Below are positions 27,579 to 39,346 of a DNA stretch of 64,000 nucleotides, piece by piece. Where the stretch lies: NCBI GenBank assembly GCA_028571685.1, contig CM053162.1, forward strand, positions 10,978,001 through 11,042,000, written 5' to 3'. Positions within the stretch are counted from its first letter, which is position 1. Each line of letters opens with the position of its first letter. The notes under the pieces are model-generated. The model was given only the letters and a program-made list of their open reading frames with translations. It had not been told where the DNA came from and did not search any database. This DNA is from Heterohyrax brucei (taxonomy: Eukaryota > Chordata > Mammalia > Hyracoidea > Procaviidae). The translations under genes were made by a program, and so were the position numbers.

Positions 27579-27673
27579 GAAAAATGCTCAATAAAGATAT
27601 GGAAGATCTAAATGCCACTGTCAATCAACTTGACCTCACAGACATATAGAGAATACTCTACCCAAGAGCCAAC

Positions 27674-27689
27674 AAGTATAGTTTCTTTT
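27674..27689 (+). repeat. Target-site duplication, left copy, of the 7.2-kb LINE-1
   Basis: AAGTATAGTTTCTTTT here and AAGTACAATTTCTTTT at 34911-34926 (14 of 16) bracket the minus-strand LINE-1. The outer LINE-1 endonuclease reading crosses the join. Confidence 0.85.
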
Positions 27690-28727
27690 TTTTCTTAAAT
27701 TATGATAGAAAGAAAATGTACATTCCCGTATAAATTTGCATGCTCACCTATATGCAGCTCCCATTGCTGTCCCTGACCAGTGACGACAGCGCAATCTTCC
27801 TCTCTGCTCCATACATGTTGTATCCTCCCAACAGTTTCTTATTCCCTCCTCTCTACCCACTCCCCTTCCTCCAGTAAGAGGTCAGCAGGAAAATATCCTA
27901 TAGATGCATAGAACCATAAAGTGCCCAGAAAATATGGTCAGTCTGCATCACCACATCCAATTCACTGTTGTCTGAAGAGTTGACCTTCATTATGATTTAT
28001 GGGCAGGCACAGCATCAGAGCCAGGAGCCATGCTCCCAGGGGAAGCCCAAAGCCCCTGGACCATCAGTTGCCTTCTTTTAGTGGAGAACTCAGAGTGCAC
28101 TCCTATTTATTCTTGTGTTGACAGTGACACTCAACTTTGTGAGCTACATGGCAGCTACCACTGGTGTTGGCCAGGCACCATCTGGTTCTTTCAGTCACAG
28201 GTCGATGCAGACACCCACTTAAGTGGGTATCTCTGTTTTCTAGTTTCTCTTTCCCCCATGTTGTTATGGACCTTGATGATCATCCACTCCTGCTGAGTTG
28301 GGACCAATTGCTGTACCCTCAGGTGGCAGCATGGCAGCTTGGCAGCTTTTAAGGCCCCAGACGCCACTCACCAATGTGGGGTGCAGAGAGTCCTCATTAG
28401 CAAAATGCTAGTTGTGACAATTGGCCTCGATTTTGCCTGACAGCACGGTTCCTGGCCTCTTGATCCAGCTACTCTATCTTTGCAATATTGGGTTAAGATG
28501 GGAGGAATACTCAAGTTGTGTTGAACTTCAGTTAATACTGATATTCTTTCTAATGTGTGCTGTCACCGATTTCACACAAATTTCTAACAGCTATCTAATC
28601 TAAACCCTCTCCCCCGTTGCCCTTCCACCTTCCTCACCCTTGCAGCCATCAGAGGGTCTTTACTTCTATGCATGACTCTGATTTTAAGTTCTTATCCTAG
28701 GAGCCTCACACAATATTTGTCCTTTTG

Positions 28728-31700
28728 TCACTGACTGCTTTCACTCAACATAACGTCCTCCAGTTGAAACCAGGTTATGAGATGTTTTCTGAAATCATCA
28801 TTGTTTTTTATCATTGCATAGTGTTCCACTGATAGTTTACCTATCCCTTCCTCTGTTATTGGGCACCTGGGTTGATTCCATCTTTTTGCTATTGCGGACT
28901 GTGCTGTGATAAACATTCCTGTGCATGCATCAGTTGGTGCGAATGACCTTGATTCTGTAGGATATATTCTGAGCAGTGGAATTACTGGGTCAAATGGCAT
29001 ATCTACATCCAATATTTTAAGGGAGCGCCAGGTTGCTTTCCAAAGATATTGCACCATTTTTCAATCCTACCACCACAATAGTGTAGGAGAGTTCCAATTT
29101 CTCGACAGCCTCTCCAGCATTTGTTGTTTTGTATTTTTTTGGATCATGGCCAACCTTGTTGGGGTGACATGGTATCTCGTTGTCGTTTTGATTTGAATTT
29201 CTTTAATGGCTAATGCTCATGAGCATGTCCGCATGTGTTTTCCTGTTGTTGTTGTTGCCTAAATCTCCTCTTTCGAGAAGTGTCTGTCCATCTCCTTTGC
29301 CCATCACTTAAATGGATGATTTATCTTTTTCTTACTGATATTTGATAGTGCCTTATATACTATGGAGTTCAGGAGTTGGTCTGACGTATAGTTGCCAAGT
29401 AATTTTTCCCATTCTGTAGGTGGCCTTTGAATTCTATCAATAAAGTCTTTGGATGAGCAAAAGTGTTTGATTCTTAGTAGTTCCCATTTATCTATTTTCT
29501 CTTCTGTTGTTTGTGGTTTGTTTGACAGATTTTGGAGTCTGTCTAAGTTGTGTATTAAAACTTTCATTGTTGTTCCTACTTTTTCTTGGATGAGCTTTAT
29601 CATTTTAGATTTGATAATAGGCCTTTTATCCAGTTGGAGTTGGTTTTTGTATAAGGTGTAAGATATGGGTCTTGTTTCAATTTATTGCCGATGGATATCT
29701 AATTTTGCCAGCACCATTTGTTGAAGATACTGTTTTTACCCCAGTTTAATATCTTACGGCCTTTGTAAAATATCAACTGTTCATAGGCAGATGGTGTCAT
29801 CTCTGAGGTGTCGATTCAGTTCCATTGATCTATCTGTCTCTTTTTGTACCAGTACCAGGCTGTTTTGACCACTGTGGCAGTGTAATGAGTTCTAAAGTCA
29901 AGTAATGAGAGATCTCCCAGTGTGTTCTTCTTCCTTAGTAGTGCTTTACTTATCTGGGGCTTCTTCCCTTTCCAGATGATTCTCCATCTCATTAAAAAAT
30001 GTCACTGGAACTTGTATTGGGATTGCATTATATATGTAGATTGCTTGGGTAAAATAGATATTTTCACAATGTTAAGTCCTCCTATCCATGAGCAGGGTAG
30101 GATTCTCCATTTGTGAAAGTCTCTCTTAGTTTCTTGTAGTAAGAGCCTGTAGTTCTCTTTGTAAAAGTCTGTTACTTCTCTGGTTAGATTTATTCCTAGG
30201 TAATGTATCTTCTTAGGGGTTATAGTAAATGGTAGTGACTTGGTGATTTCTTCCTTAATAATCTCGTTGTTGGTATAAAGGAATCCTACTGATTTACTTA
30301 TCTTTGTCTTGTATCCTGAGACTTTGCTGAACTTTTCTATCAGTTTGAGTAGTTTACTTATAGATTCTTTGGGATTCTCTGCATATACAATCATATCACC
30401 TGCAAATAAGGAGGTTTTTACTTCTTCTTTGCCAGTGAAGATGTCCTTTATTTCTTGATGTTGTCTAATTGCTCTAGCTAGAACTTCTAGTACAATGTTG
30501 AATATGAAAGGTGAGAGTGGGCACCGTTGTCTAGTTCCTGTTCTCAAAGGAAACTCTTTCAGTTTCTCTCCATTCAGGATGACGTAGGCAGTTGGCTTTT
30601 TTTAAATGTCCCTGATTACATTGAGGAGTTGGCTGTCTATTCCTATTTTGCTGAGAGTTTTTAGCATGAATAGGTGTTGGACTTTATCAAATGCCTTTTC
30701 TGCATCAATAGACAAGATGAGGTGATTCTTGTCTTTTGTATTATTTATGTGGTTGATCACGTTAATTGTTTTTCTGATGCTGAACCAGACTTAGATCCCT
30801 AGTATGAATCCACCTGGGTCATGATGGACTATTTTTTTTTTGATACATTGTTGTATCGTGTTAGCAAGAACTTTGTTGAAGATTTTTTCATCTAGATTCA
30901 TGAATGGTATCAGTCTGTAGTTCTCCTTTTTGGTTGGGTCTTTCCCTGGCTTTGGTACCAGGGTTATGTTGGCTTCATAGAATGAATTTGGGAATATTCC
31001 ATCCCTTTCTATACTGAGAAATAGTCTCAGTAGTATTGAAGATAATACTTCTGTAAAAGCTTGGTAGAGTTCTGCAGTGAAGACATCTGTGTCTGGACAT
31101 TTTTTGGTTGGCAGTTTTTGGATGACTTTTTCGATCTCTTCCTTTGTGATGGGTTTATTCAGTGGTTCTGCTTCACCTTGTGATAATTTTGTGGGTGATA
31201 TGAATCAAGGAATTTGTCCATTTCCTCTAGGTTTTCAAATTTGTTAGAGTACAGTCTTTCATAGTATTCTGTTATAATATTTTTTATTTCTGTTGGATCT
31301 GTTGTGACAACTCGTCTCATTTCTTATTTGGATTATTGGTTTCCTTTTCTACTTTTCTTTAGTAAGTTTAGCCAATGGTTTGTCAATTTCATTGATCTTT
31401 TCAAAAAAACAGCTATTGGTCTTTTTGATTTTTTTCAGTTGTTCTTCTATTCTCTAATTCGTTTAGCTCTGCTCTAATCTTTATGACCTGTTTTCTTCTA
31501 GTACCTGAAGGGTTCCTCTGTTGTTCCCTCTCTACTTGTTCAATCTGCAGGGTTAGTTCTTTGACTTGGTTTCTTTCTTCCTTGCAGATGTGTGTATTTA
31601 TGGAGATAAACTGACCTCTGAGCACTGCTTTGGCTATATCCCTTAGGTTCTAGTAGAAAGTGTTTTCGTTCTCATTGGAATCCATAGATTTCCTTCTTTC

Positions 31701-32499
31701 ATCCTTGATTTCTTCTATAACTCATGGTTTTCTGAGCTAGATGTTGTTCAGTTTCCATGAGTTCCACTTTCTATGTTTTTTTCTGCTATTGGTTTGGACT
31801 ATTATGGCTTTATGATCTGAGATGATGCTTTGCATTCATTCAAGGTATGGATTTTGCTGAGAATTGCTTTGTATCCTAATACATGGTTTATATTGGAGAA
31901 TGTTCCATGTATGCTGGAGAAGAAGGTGTAGTTGTCTGCTGATGCATAGAAAGTTCTGTATATGTCAATGAAGTATAGATGGTTAATTGTGGCAATAAGG
32001 TCTTCTCTGTTTTTATTGAGCTTTTTTCTAGATGATCTGTCCAATATTGAGAGTGGAGTGCTGAAGTCTCTTACTATTATTGTGGAGTGATCTATCTTGT
32101 TTTTTAGTATAGTCAGTGTTTCTTTGACATATTTAGGTGCTCTAATATTAGGTACATAACTATTTAATATTGTTAAGTGCTGCTTGTGTATTGAATCTTT
32201 CAGCAAAAAATAGTGTCCATCCTTGTCCATGGTGGTGGATTTTACTTTAAAATCAATTTTGTCTGAGATTAGAATTGCCCCACCTGCTCTTTTTGTTGAT
32301 TGTTAGTGGGATATATATTCTTCCATCCTTTAATCTTCAGTTTGTTCCTATCTTTGAGTTTAAGATGAGTTTCTTATAGGTAACATATGGATGGGTCATG
32401 TCTTTTGACCCAAGATGTTACTTGATGTCTCTTTACTAGAGCATTCAGTCCATTCACACTCAGGGTACTTATCGTTAGGTATGTGTTCAGTGCTGCCAT
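28728..32499 (-). pseudogene. LINE-1 ORF2 (endonuclease/reverse transcriptase), broken
   Basis: It starts at an ATG at 32499-32497 (reads MAALNTYLTISTLSVNGLNA) and ends at the stop after the terminal MLSESSQ segment near 28728: about 1250 codons, close to the usual ORF2 size. Endonuclease pieces lie at 32230-31802, RT at 31625-30002 and the C-terminal region at 29603-28728. The RT box that should read FADD reads FAGD (30406-30395), a loss of a catalytic aspartate by one A-to-G change. Several stops and frameshifts are also present. In the family the product nicks target DNA and reverse-transcribes LINE-1 RNA. Confidence 0.9.
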
Positions 32500-32910
32500 T
32501 GTGATATGTTTATTTTTGTGTTGATGTTTTCTCTGTTGTTCTTATTACTCTGCTCTGAGACATTCTTCTTTGTGAGTTTAATTTTCACCTTTTTCAAGGT
32601 TGGTTGTGTGATTGAGACTCACATATTACATTTCTTGACATTGTATGCTGCTTCTTTATTGTGCTTTACAGCTGCCCCTATGATCCCACTTAATAAACTA
32701 ATATAAACCCAATTTTAATTACTACCAGTCTTGTCAACTTCCTCTCCAATCTGGAAGGACTGTAGTACATCCCTCTTTTTAATATGATGACATCATAGTT
32801 TTCATGATATGATCACTGAATTATTTCTTTCACTATTACAGCTTTGATTGAGTTTACAGACTTCCCTAACTAGTAGGATTCTGGATGATGTGTCTTTCTA
32901 AAACGTAAAG

Positions 32911-33887
32911 TTAGTGGTTTTGTTCTTCTAAGCCAAAGCCAAGAGATTCTTTCAGTATTTCTTGTAGCTTTGGTTTGGTTTTTACAAAGTCTCTGAGTTT
33001 CTGTTTATCTGGGAATGTCTTAATTCTGTTTTTATATTTGAAAGATAGTTTTGCAAGATATATAATTCTTGGTTGGAAGTTCTTCTCCTTGGCAGCCTTT
33101 GAATATGTCATGCCACTGTCTCTATGCCAGCATGGTTTCTGCTGAAAAATCTGACAAAAGCCTACAGGGTTTCCCTCTGAATGTTAGCTTTGCTTTGAGG
33201 CTTGCTGTCTTTAAAAGTTGCTGCTTGTGTTTCATTTTGTTAAGCTTGACTATAATATGTCTTGGAGTCTTTCTCTGGAGATCTATATTGAGAGACATTC
33301 GATATACATCTTGGATGTCTATATTCTCTTCCTTCATGATTTCTGGGAAGTTCTCTGTCAGCATCTCAGCAACAATACTCTGTGTTCTCAGGTGTCTTGC
33401 CCTGTTCAGGGACTCCAATTAATCATAAGTTGTTCCTCTTAATAGAGTCCCATATGCTTCTTAATGCCTCTTCATTTTTCTTGTTTCTTTTTCCTGATTT
33501 TTCCTCATAGACGCTGAAGTCAAAAGCTCTGTCTTCCAGTCAGAAAATCTCTTTTCCATTTGTTGCATTCTTTTTTTTTTTTTTTTTTTTTTGGCGTGGA
33601 ATTGAAGTTTCTCTGTCTTTGATTTTGTTCTTGATCTATTGGATTTCAGAGTACTTGTGTTCTGTCAGATCAAACAGCTTACGTAATTTTTCATTTTGCT
33701 CTTCTGCAGTTTGTACAAGGTCTAGGAAGGCTCTCTATATAATCCTTTTGTATTCACCTTCCAGTAATTTCAGAAGAGTTTTTTTGTCCAGAAAGCTCTT
33801 TGGTTGTTTCATTTGGAGGCCTTCTGAAGTGATTGATGATTTTCTGGTTACAGTTTTCTCCAGAGTGTGTTGCTTTTGGGGCATCAT
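32911..33887 (-). pseudogene. LINE-1 ORF1 (RNA-binding chaperone), broken
   Basis: It begins MMPQKQHTLEKTVTRK near 33887. The coiled-coil part follows, then the RRM (ENIDIQDVYRMSLNIDL, 33330) and C-terminal domain (IIYLAKLSFKY, 33040), with the stop at about 32911. A 22-base T run at 33571-33592 (poly-A in the sense strand) lies in the coiled-coil region and breaks the frame. In the family the product trimerises and coats LINE-1 RNA. Confidence 0.85.
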
Positions 33888-34142
33888 GTGAGTCAATAAC
33901 GGCTGGGAGAGATGCTGTGAGGATGGACCACAGTTGTTTCTCTTAAAATGAAAGGTAAAAGGTATCTGACCACTTCCCATGTCAGTCAGGTTTTCAGGTG
34001 TACAGGTCCCTCTTCCCAACTGGCAAAGTAAGCACCTCTGTATCCAACCCCAGATGTTATGAACTAGTTTGAAAGGCAGCAATGCTACTGCCCTGTTTGC
34101 CTCTGCTGACAGTCCCCAGCCTTAGGCAACACTGTGTAAAAT

Positions 34143-34590
34143 ATTGCTTTTCTGCTGGCAGAGCACTCTCCTGTGGGCAAGCACTGCCTCCGAGCCTAGC
34201 AAATAGGTCTCGCTGAAGCCTCCGTGTCCAAGATGGCATACCACACAAGCTCACCACCTGACACTTCCATACAACTACACTATGGCAGAGGCGGAAAGAG
34301 AGGCCAAAGGTGCCAAGATGCACAGAGTCCACAGTCTTTGTTGCTGAAAGCAATACTGTGAAAACTATTGCTTTTCTGCCGGAAAAGCACTGTCCTGTGG
34401 GTAGGCACTGTCTCCTGGTCTATGAATTAGATCCAGCTGAGGCCTACATATCCAAGATGGCATCCTGCACAAGCTCCGCCCTGGCACTCTGTACAAACTA
34501 CACTATGGCAGAGGCAGAAAGAGACTCCAAAGGTGGCAAGATACCCAGAGTCCTAAGCCAGGCTTTCAAAATATGGCAATTTCACCTGCC
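34143..34590 (-). promoter_or_regulatory. Tandem 5' UTR monomers of a LINE-1
   Basis: Two copies of a ~223-bp unit: 'attgcttttctgctggcag' at 34143 and 'attgcttttctgccggaaa' at 34367, then 'ctatggcagaggcggaaag' and 'ctatggcagaggcagaaag' at the same offset. By analogy with monomeric LINE-1 promoters of mouse, these may be promoter units; that role is inferred. Confidence 0.7.
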
Positions 34591-35476
34591 AATCCCACCA
34601 GCAGTGAGTCTGAGACTAGCCGCTAGTCAAAACCCATCTCTGCTGGCTGGCCAAGACAGAGAAAAAAGAAGTCAAAATGGTGAGTTACCTTTGGCGTGTG
34701 AAAGCCAGGACTGGCCAGGAGCAGGAGTCAGCTAAAGAGAGGAGGTTTTCCATTCAGTGGCATGAAGTCCAAATTATCAGCCCTATGTCGTGTTCTAGAG
34801 CTCACTAGGTGACCGGGAGGCTCTGTTTAATTATCAATTCAGGTCTCGGTTTCCAGAAGGATTTAGGGAGATGTGTGCTTAGTCTGCCATCTTGACTCTG
34901 CCCCCTCCCAAAGTACAATTTCTTTTCCAATGTACATGGAATGTTTTCCAGAATAGACTACATATTAGGCCACAAAGCAATCCTTAACAAAATCAAAAGT
35001 ACTGCAATATTACAAAACATCTTTTTAGACCATAAAGCCATAAAAGTAGAAATCAATAACAGAAAAAGGAAGGAAAAAAAAATCAAACACATGGAAACTG
35101 AGCAACACCTTGCTTAAAAATGACTGGGTCATAGAAAAGGTCAAAGATGGAATAGAGTAATTCATAGAATCAAATGAGAATGAATACCTATCCTACCTGA
35201 ACCTATGTGACACAGCTAAAGCAGTACTCAGTGGTCAATCTCAGTAAATTCACACATCCAAAGAGAAGATAGAGCACAAATAAAAGAATTAACTCTACAA
35301 CTCAAACAAATGGAAAGACCAGCAAAAGAACCCCTCTAGCACCAGAAGAAGGCAAATAATAAAAATGAGAGCAGAACTAAATGAAGCAGAGAATAGAAAA
35401 ACAGTTGGAAAAATTTTAACAAGAACGAAACTAGCTTTTTGAAAAGATCAATGAAATTGATAAACCACTGGCCAAA

Positions 35477-36500
35477 GTGACAAAAGAAAAACAAAAGAGA
35501 AAGCAAATAACTCAAATAAGGAATAAGATGGACCATATTACAAAAGACCTAAGTGAAATTAAAAGAATCATAACAGAATACTATAAAAAAGAATTGTACT
35601 CTAATAAATTTGAAAGCCTAGAGGAAATGGACAAATTTCTAGAAACATACTACCAGCCAAAATTAGCACAAACAAAAGTAGAACAACTAAATAAACCCAT
35701 TACAAAAGAAGAGATTGAAAAGGTAATTTAAAAACTCCCAGCTTAAAGAAGCCCTGGCCCTGATGGTTCAACTGAAGAATTCTATCAAACTTTTAGAGAA
35801 GAGTTAACATCACTATTACTCAAGGTATTTTAGAGCATAGGAAAGTATGGAATACTCCCAAACTCATTCCATGAAGCCAGCATGATCTTGATACCAAAAC
35901 CAGATAAAGACAGCATGAGAAAGGAAAATTGCAGCCCATTATCTCTCATGAATTTAGATGCCAAAATTGTCAACAAAATTCCAGCCAATAGAATTCAACA
36001 ACATATCAAAAAATAATTCACCATGACCAAATAGGATTCATAGTAGGGATGCAGGGATGGTTCAACATTAGAAAAACTAATTAATGCAATCAACCTTATA
36101 AATAAAACAAAAGACAGGAACAACTTGATTTTTATGAATTGATGCAGAAAAGGCATTTGACAAAGTCCAGTACTCATTCATGCACACACACACACACAAA
36201 AAAAAACTCTTAGCAAAATAGGAATAGAATGGAAATACCTCAGCATAATACAGGGCATCTCTGCAAAGCCAACAGCCAGCATCATCCTAAATGGAAGAGT
36301 CTGAAAACATTCCCATTGACAATGGAAACCAAACAAGAATGCCCGTTGTCACTACTTCTATTCAACATTGTCTTGGAGGAGGTTCTGGCCAGAGCAGTCA
36401 GGCAAGATAAAGAAATAAAGGGCATCCAAATTGGTAAGGAAGAAGTAAAGGTATCTATTTGCAGATGACATAATTCTATGCATGGAAAATCCTAGCCAAA
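35477..36500 (+). pseudogene. Reverse transcriptase part of the outer LINE-1 ORF2
   Basis: The ORF2 linker (MDKFLETYYQPKLAQTK, 35625-) leads into RT blocks: a broken 'PDKDS' type block near 35905, [15 protein letters not shown] near 36035, and [20 protein letters not shown] at 36332-36391. The catalytic ADD follows in another frame near 36463. A CA microsatellite with an A-run (36181-36206) interrupts it. Inactive. Confidence 0.8.
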
Positions 36501-36656
36501 GAAACCACTATTGTTGAGTCAATTCTGGCACATGGTGACCCTATAACACAGAGTAGAACTGTCCCATAGAATTTCCAAGGAGTGCTGGGTGGATTTAAAC
36601 TGCCAACCTTTTGGTTAGCAGATGTGGAACTTAACAACTACCTCACCAGCGTTTTC
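36500..36656 (-). mobile_element. AfroSINE inside the outer LINE-1 ORF2
   Basis: A standard AfroSINE core ('gtagaactgtcccatagaat', 'aaccttttggttagcagatg') placed just after the RT catalytic box. Flanks 'gaaaatccta' and 'gaaaactcta' suggest a 10-bp target-site duplication. Confidence 0.85.
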
Positions 36657-37987
36657 AGAAAACTCTAAAGAATCCACAAAAATACTACTGGAACTAATAG
36701 AAGAGTTCAGCAGAGTATCCAGCTGTAAAATAAACATAAACAAGTCAGTTTGATTCCTTTACACCAACAAAGAGACCATCAAAGAGGAACTCACCAAATC
36801 AATACTATCTACAATTGCTCCTCAAAAGAAAATATCTAGGAATGAATCTACCCAGAGACATAAAAACCTATACAAGAAAAATTAGAATTTACTGCAAAAC
36901 ACCAAAAGAAGCCTAGTGAACAAATATACCTTACACATAGACAGGGACTTAACATCATGAAAATGGCTATTCTGCCCCAAGTGATCTATATAGTGCAATG
37001 CCAGTACAAATTCCAATAACGTTTTATAATGAGATGGAGAAATAAATCAACAACTTCATGCGAAAAAGGAAGAAGCCACAGATAAAGTACAGAGTTGCTG
37101 AAGAAGAACAAAGTGGGAAGCCTCACATTGCCTGACTTTAGGACCTGTTACACTGCCATAGTAGTCTAATCAGCCTGGTACTAAGACAGATACATAGATT
37201 AAATAACAGTCCAGATATAACACTATCTACCTATGAGCAGCTGATATTTGACAAAGGTCCAAACCCCATCAACTAGGGAAAAAACAGTCTCTTTAACAAA
37301 CGGTGTTGGCACAACTGAATATCTATCTGCACAAAGGAGGAACAAGACCCCTAACTTACACCAGGCACAAAAACTGATTCAAAATGGATCAAAAATCTAA
37401 AACAATAAAAGTCGTGGATGAAAAATTGGGACAATGTTAGGAGTCCTAATACACTACATAAACAGATTACAAAATATTGTTAACAATGCACAAATGCCAA
37501 GAGAGAAAATAGAGAAATGGAAACTCCTAAAAATCCAAAGATTTCACCAAAGGAGTTAAAAGATTACCTGCAGACTGGGAAAGAAATTTTGGCTACCATG
37601 AATTTGATTGGCAACTAGCCTCCGTAGTCTACAAGGTACTGCAAAACCTCAACAAGAAAAAGACAAACAACACAATTAAACAATAGGCAAAGGATATTAA
37701 CAGGCACTACACTAAAGAAGACATGGAGGACAGTAACAGATACATGAAGAAATGCTCACAATCATTAGCCATTAGAGAAATCCAAATCAAAACTACAAGA
37801 AGATGCCATCTTACCCCAACAAGTCTGGTGTTAACTTAAAAAACACAAAATAATAAATATTGGAGGGATTGTGGAAGGACTGGAACTCTTCCACACTGCA
37901 GGTGTGATTTGATGTTTTCTTAAAAAGCTAGAAATAGAAGCATCTTATAATTCAGCAGTCCCACTTCTTGGACAATCTCCTAGAGAA

Positions 37988-38260
37988 ATGAGGGCTGTCA
38001 CAAGAACAGACACATGCAGACCCCGGTTTTTTGCAGCATTGTCCACAATAGCAGAAAGATGGAATCAGTCTAGGTGCCCATCGACAGAAGAATGGATAAA
38101 CAAACTATGGCATACTCATACAAAGAAATACTCTGCAATGATAAAGAACAAAGATGATTTTAGGAAACATCTCATAACTTGGAGTTATTTGGAAGACATT
38201 ATGCTGAGTGAAATTAGGCCATTGCAAAAGGGCAAATATTGTATGAGACCACTGTTGTAA
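37988..38260 (+). pseudogene. C-terminal end of the outer LINE-1 ORF2
   Basis: The frame reads TIAERWNQSRCPSTEEWINK and KNKDDFRKHLITWSYLEDIM, the conserved ORF2 C-terminus, then passes into the 3' UTR. The same C-terminus appears at 28728-29057 (minus), 58380-58480 and 60534-60670. Confidence 0.85.
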
Positions 38261-39346
38261 GGACTCAAGAAAAGGTTTAAGTACAGAAGAAAATAATCTT
38301 TGATGGTTACAAGGTGGTGGGGAGGGAGAAAGGGGGGTTGTCATCAATTAGATAGTAGATAGGAATTGGGTTAGGTTAAGGGAATGACAGCACACAGTAG
38401 AAGGGAGGTTAGTCAACACAGCTGGACTACACCAAAAGCTAAGATGTTTCCCAAATAAAATCTAACACTTTGAAGGACAGAGTAGTAGAGGCAGGAGTCT
38501 GGGGTCCATGGTTTCAGGGTGCACCTAGTCTAATTGGAATAACTGTTTTTAAGAAAATGTTCTGCATGTCACTTTGGTGAGTGGCATCTGGGGTCTTAAA
38601 ATCTAGCAAGCAGCCATCTAAGTGAGTATCAATTGGTTCCATTCCACCTGGAGCAGAGGAGAGTGAAGGACATCAAAGGCATGAGGAAAATATGAGCCTA
38701 GGAGATAGAAGACTATGTCAGCATGGGACCAGAAGAACTAAACAGTGCCTGGTCATCACCAATGACTGCCCTGATAGGGTGCACAACGTAAATTTCCTGG
38801 TGTAATGGGAGAAAAATGGGTGTGAGTACTAGAACTCTGTTGAAAGATCACACTTGATGGCTTGCCAGACCAGAGGATCCTCTGAGGACACAGCCCTTGA
38901 ACTCTCTTAGACCAGAGCTGAAAACAGTATTGAAACTGACAGGACTATAAGACAGAGTGATGCTGGGAAGGAATGTGTTTCTTGGCCTAAATATGTGAGT
39001 ATATACATGAGGCTGTCTGACAATCTTTTGTCCAGAGGTAAAATGAGAGAGTAGAGGGGGACAGGGCTTGGTTGAATGGATACAGGAAATACAGGGTAGA
39101 AAGGAGAAACGTGCTTTAACAGGGTGGGGAAAGTAGTTAGAGTTGCATAGAGGTATGAGTGCAGGGTTTTGTATGTCAAATTGTCTTGGATTGTAAACTG
39201 TGACTTAAAGCACAATAAATTGAAGAAAGAAACCTGCTAAGGAGAACCCTATGGTCTGATCCAAAATGACTGTGGGGATAGTAGAGAACCAAATACGGGG
39301 TTGCCGTGGGTTGAGGGCTGACTCAAAGGTAGCTATTAACAATAAC

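Larger units (their letters stand above)
27690..34910 (-). mobile_element. Full-length LINE-1 inserted in the outer LINE-1
   Basis: On the minus strand it runs from a 5' terminus beginning GGGAGGGGGCAGAGTCAAGA (34910 leftwards), through a 5' UTR with two ~223-bp monomers (34143-34590), ORF1 (33887-32911), ORF2 (32499-28728) and a 3' UTR to a poly(A) at about 27700. Length is 7.2 kb, the size of a complete element. Frames are interrupted, so it is dead, but it is the least decayed LINE-1 here. Flanked by a 16-bp duplication. Confidence 0.92.
23558..39232 (+). mobile_element. LINE-1 (outer), 5' UTR to 3' UTR, carrying three insertions
   Basis: The 5' end ('cagagtcaagatggcaaag') follows 'cctgtgagga' (23548), and the 3' end is followed by 'cctgctaagga' (39233), its target-site duplication. 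The 5' UTR holds a ~100-bp partial tandem repeat (23930-24110). ORF1 covers about 24400-25300, including the C-terminal IIYPAKL motif. ORF2 runs 25560-26180, resumes at 27579-27690 and again at 34911-38260, then the 3' UTR to an AATAAA near 39214. The RT core reads ADD at about 36465. It is interrupted by a LINE-1 5' piece (26181-27578), an opposite-strand LINE-1 (27690-34910) and an AfroSINE (36500-36656). Frames are broken throughout. Confidence 0.88.
23171..39346 (+). mobile_element. tRNA-Gly-derived SINE split by nested insertions
   Basis: The head (23171-23322) resembles tRNA-Gly: A-box-like 'acagtggtggaattcttgc' and B-box-like 'gggagacccaagttta'. The body follows to 23322 and resumes at 23495-23557, and the tail reappears at 39233-39346 ('tatggtctgatccaaaatga' to 'gctattaacaataacat'). 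The interruptions are an AfroSINE and a 15.7-kb LINE-1 stack. It is a SINE, not a working tRNA gene: the acceptor pairing is lost and the body is far too long. Confidence 0.8.
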
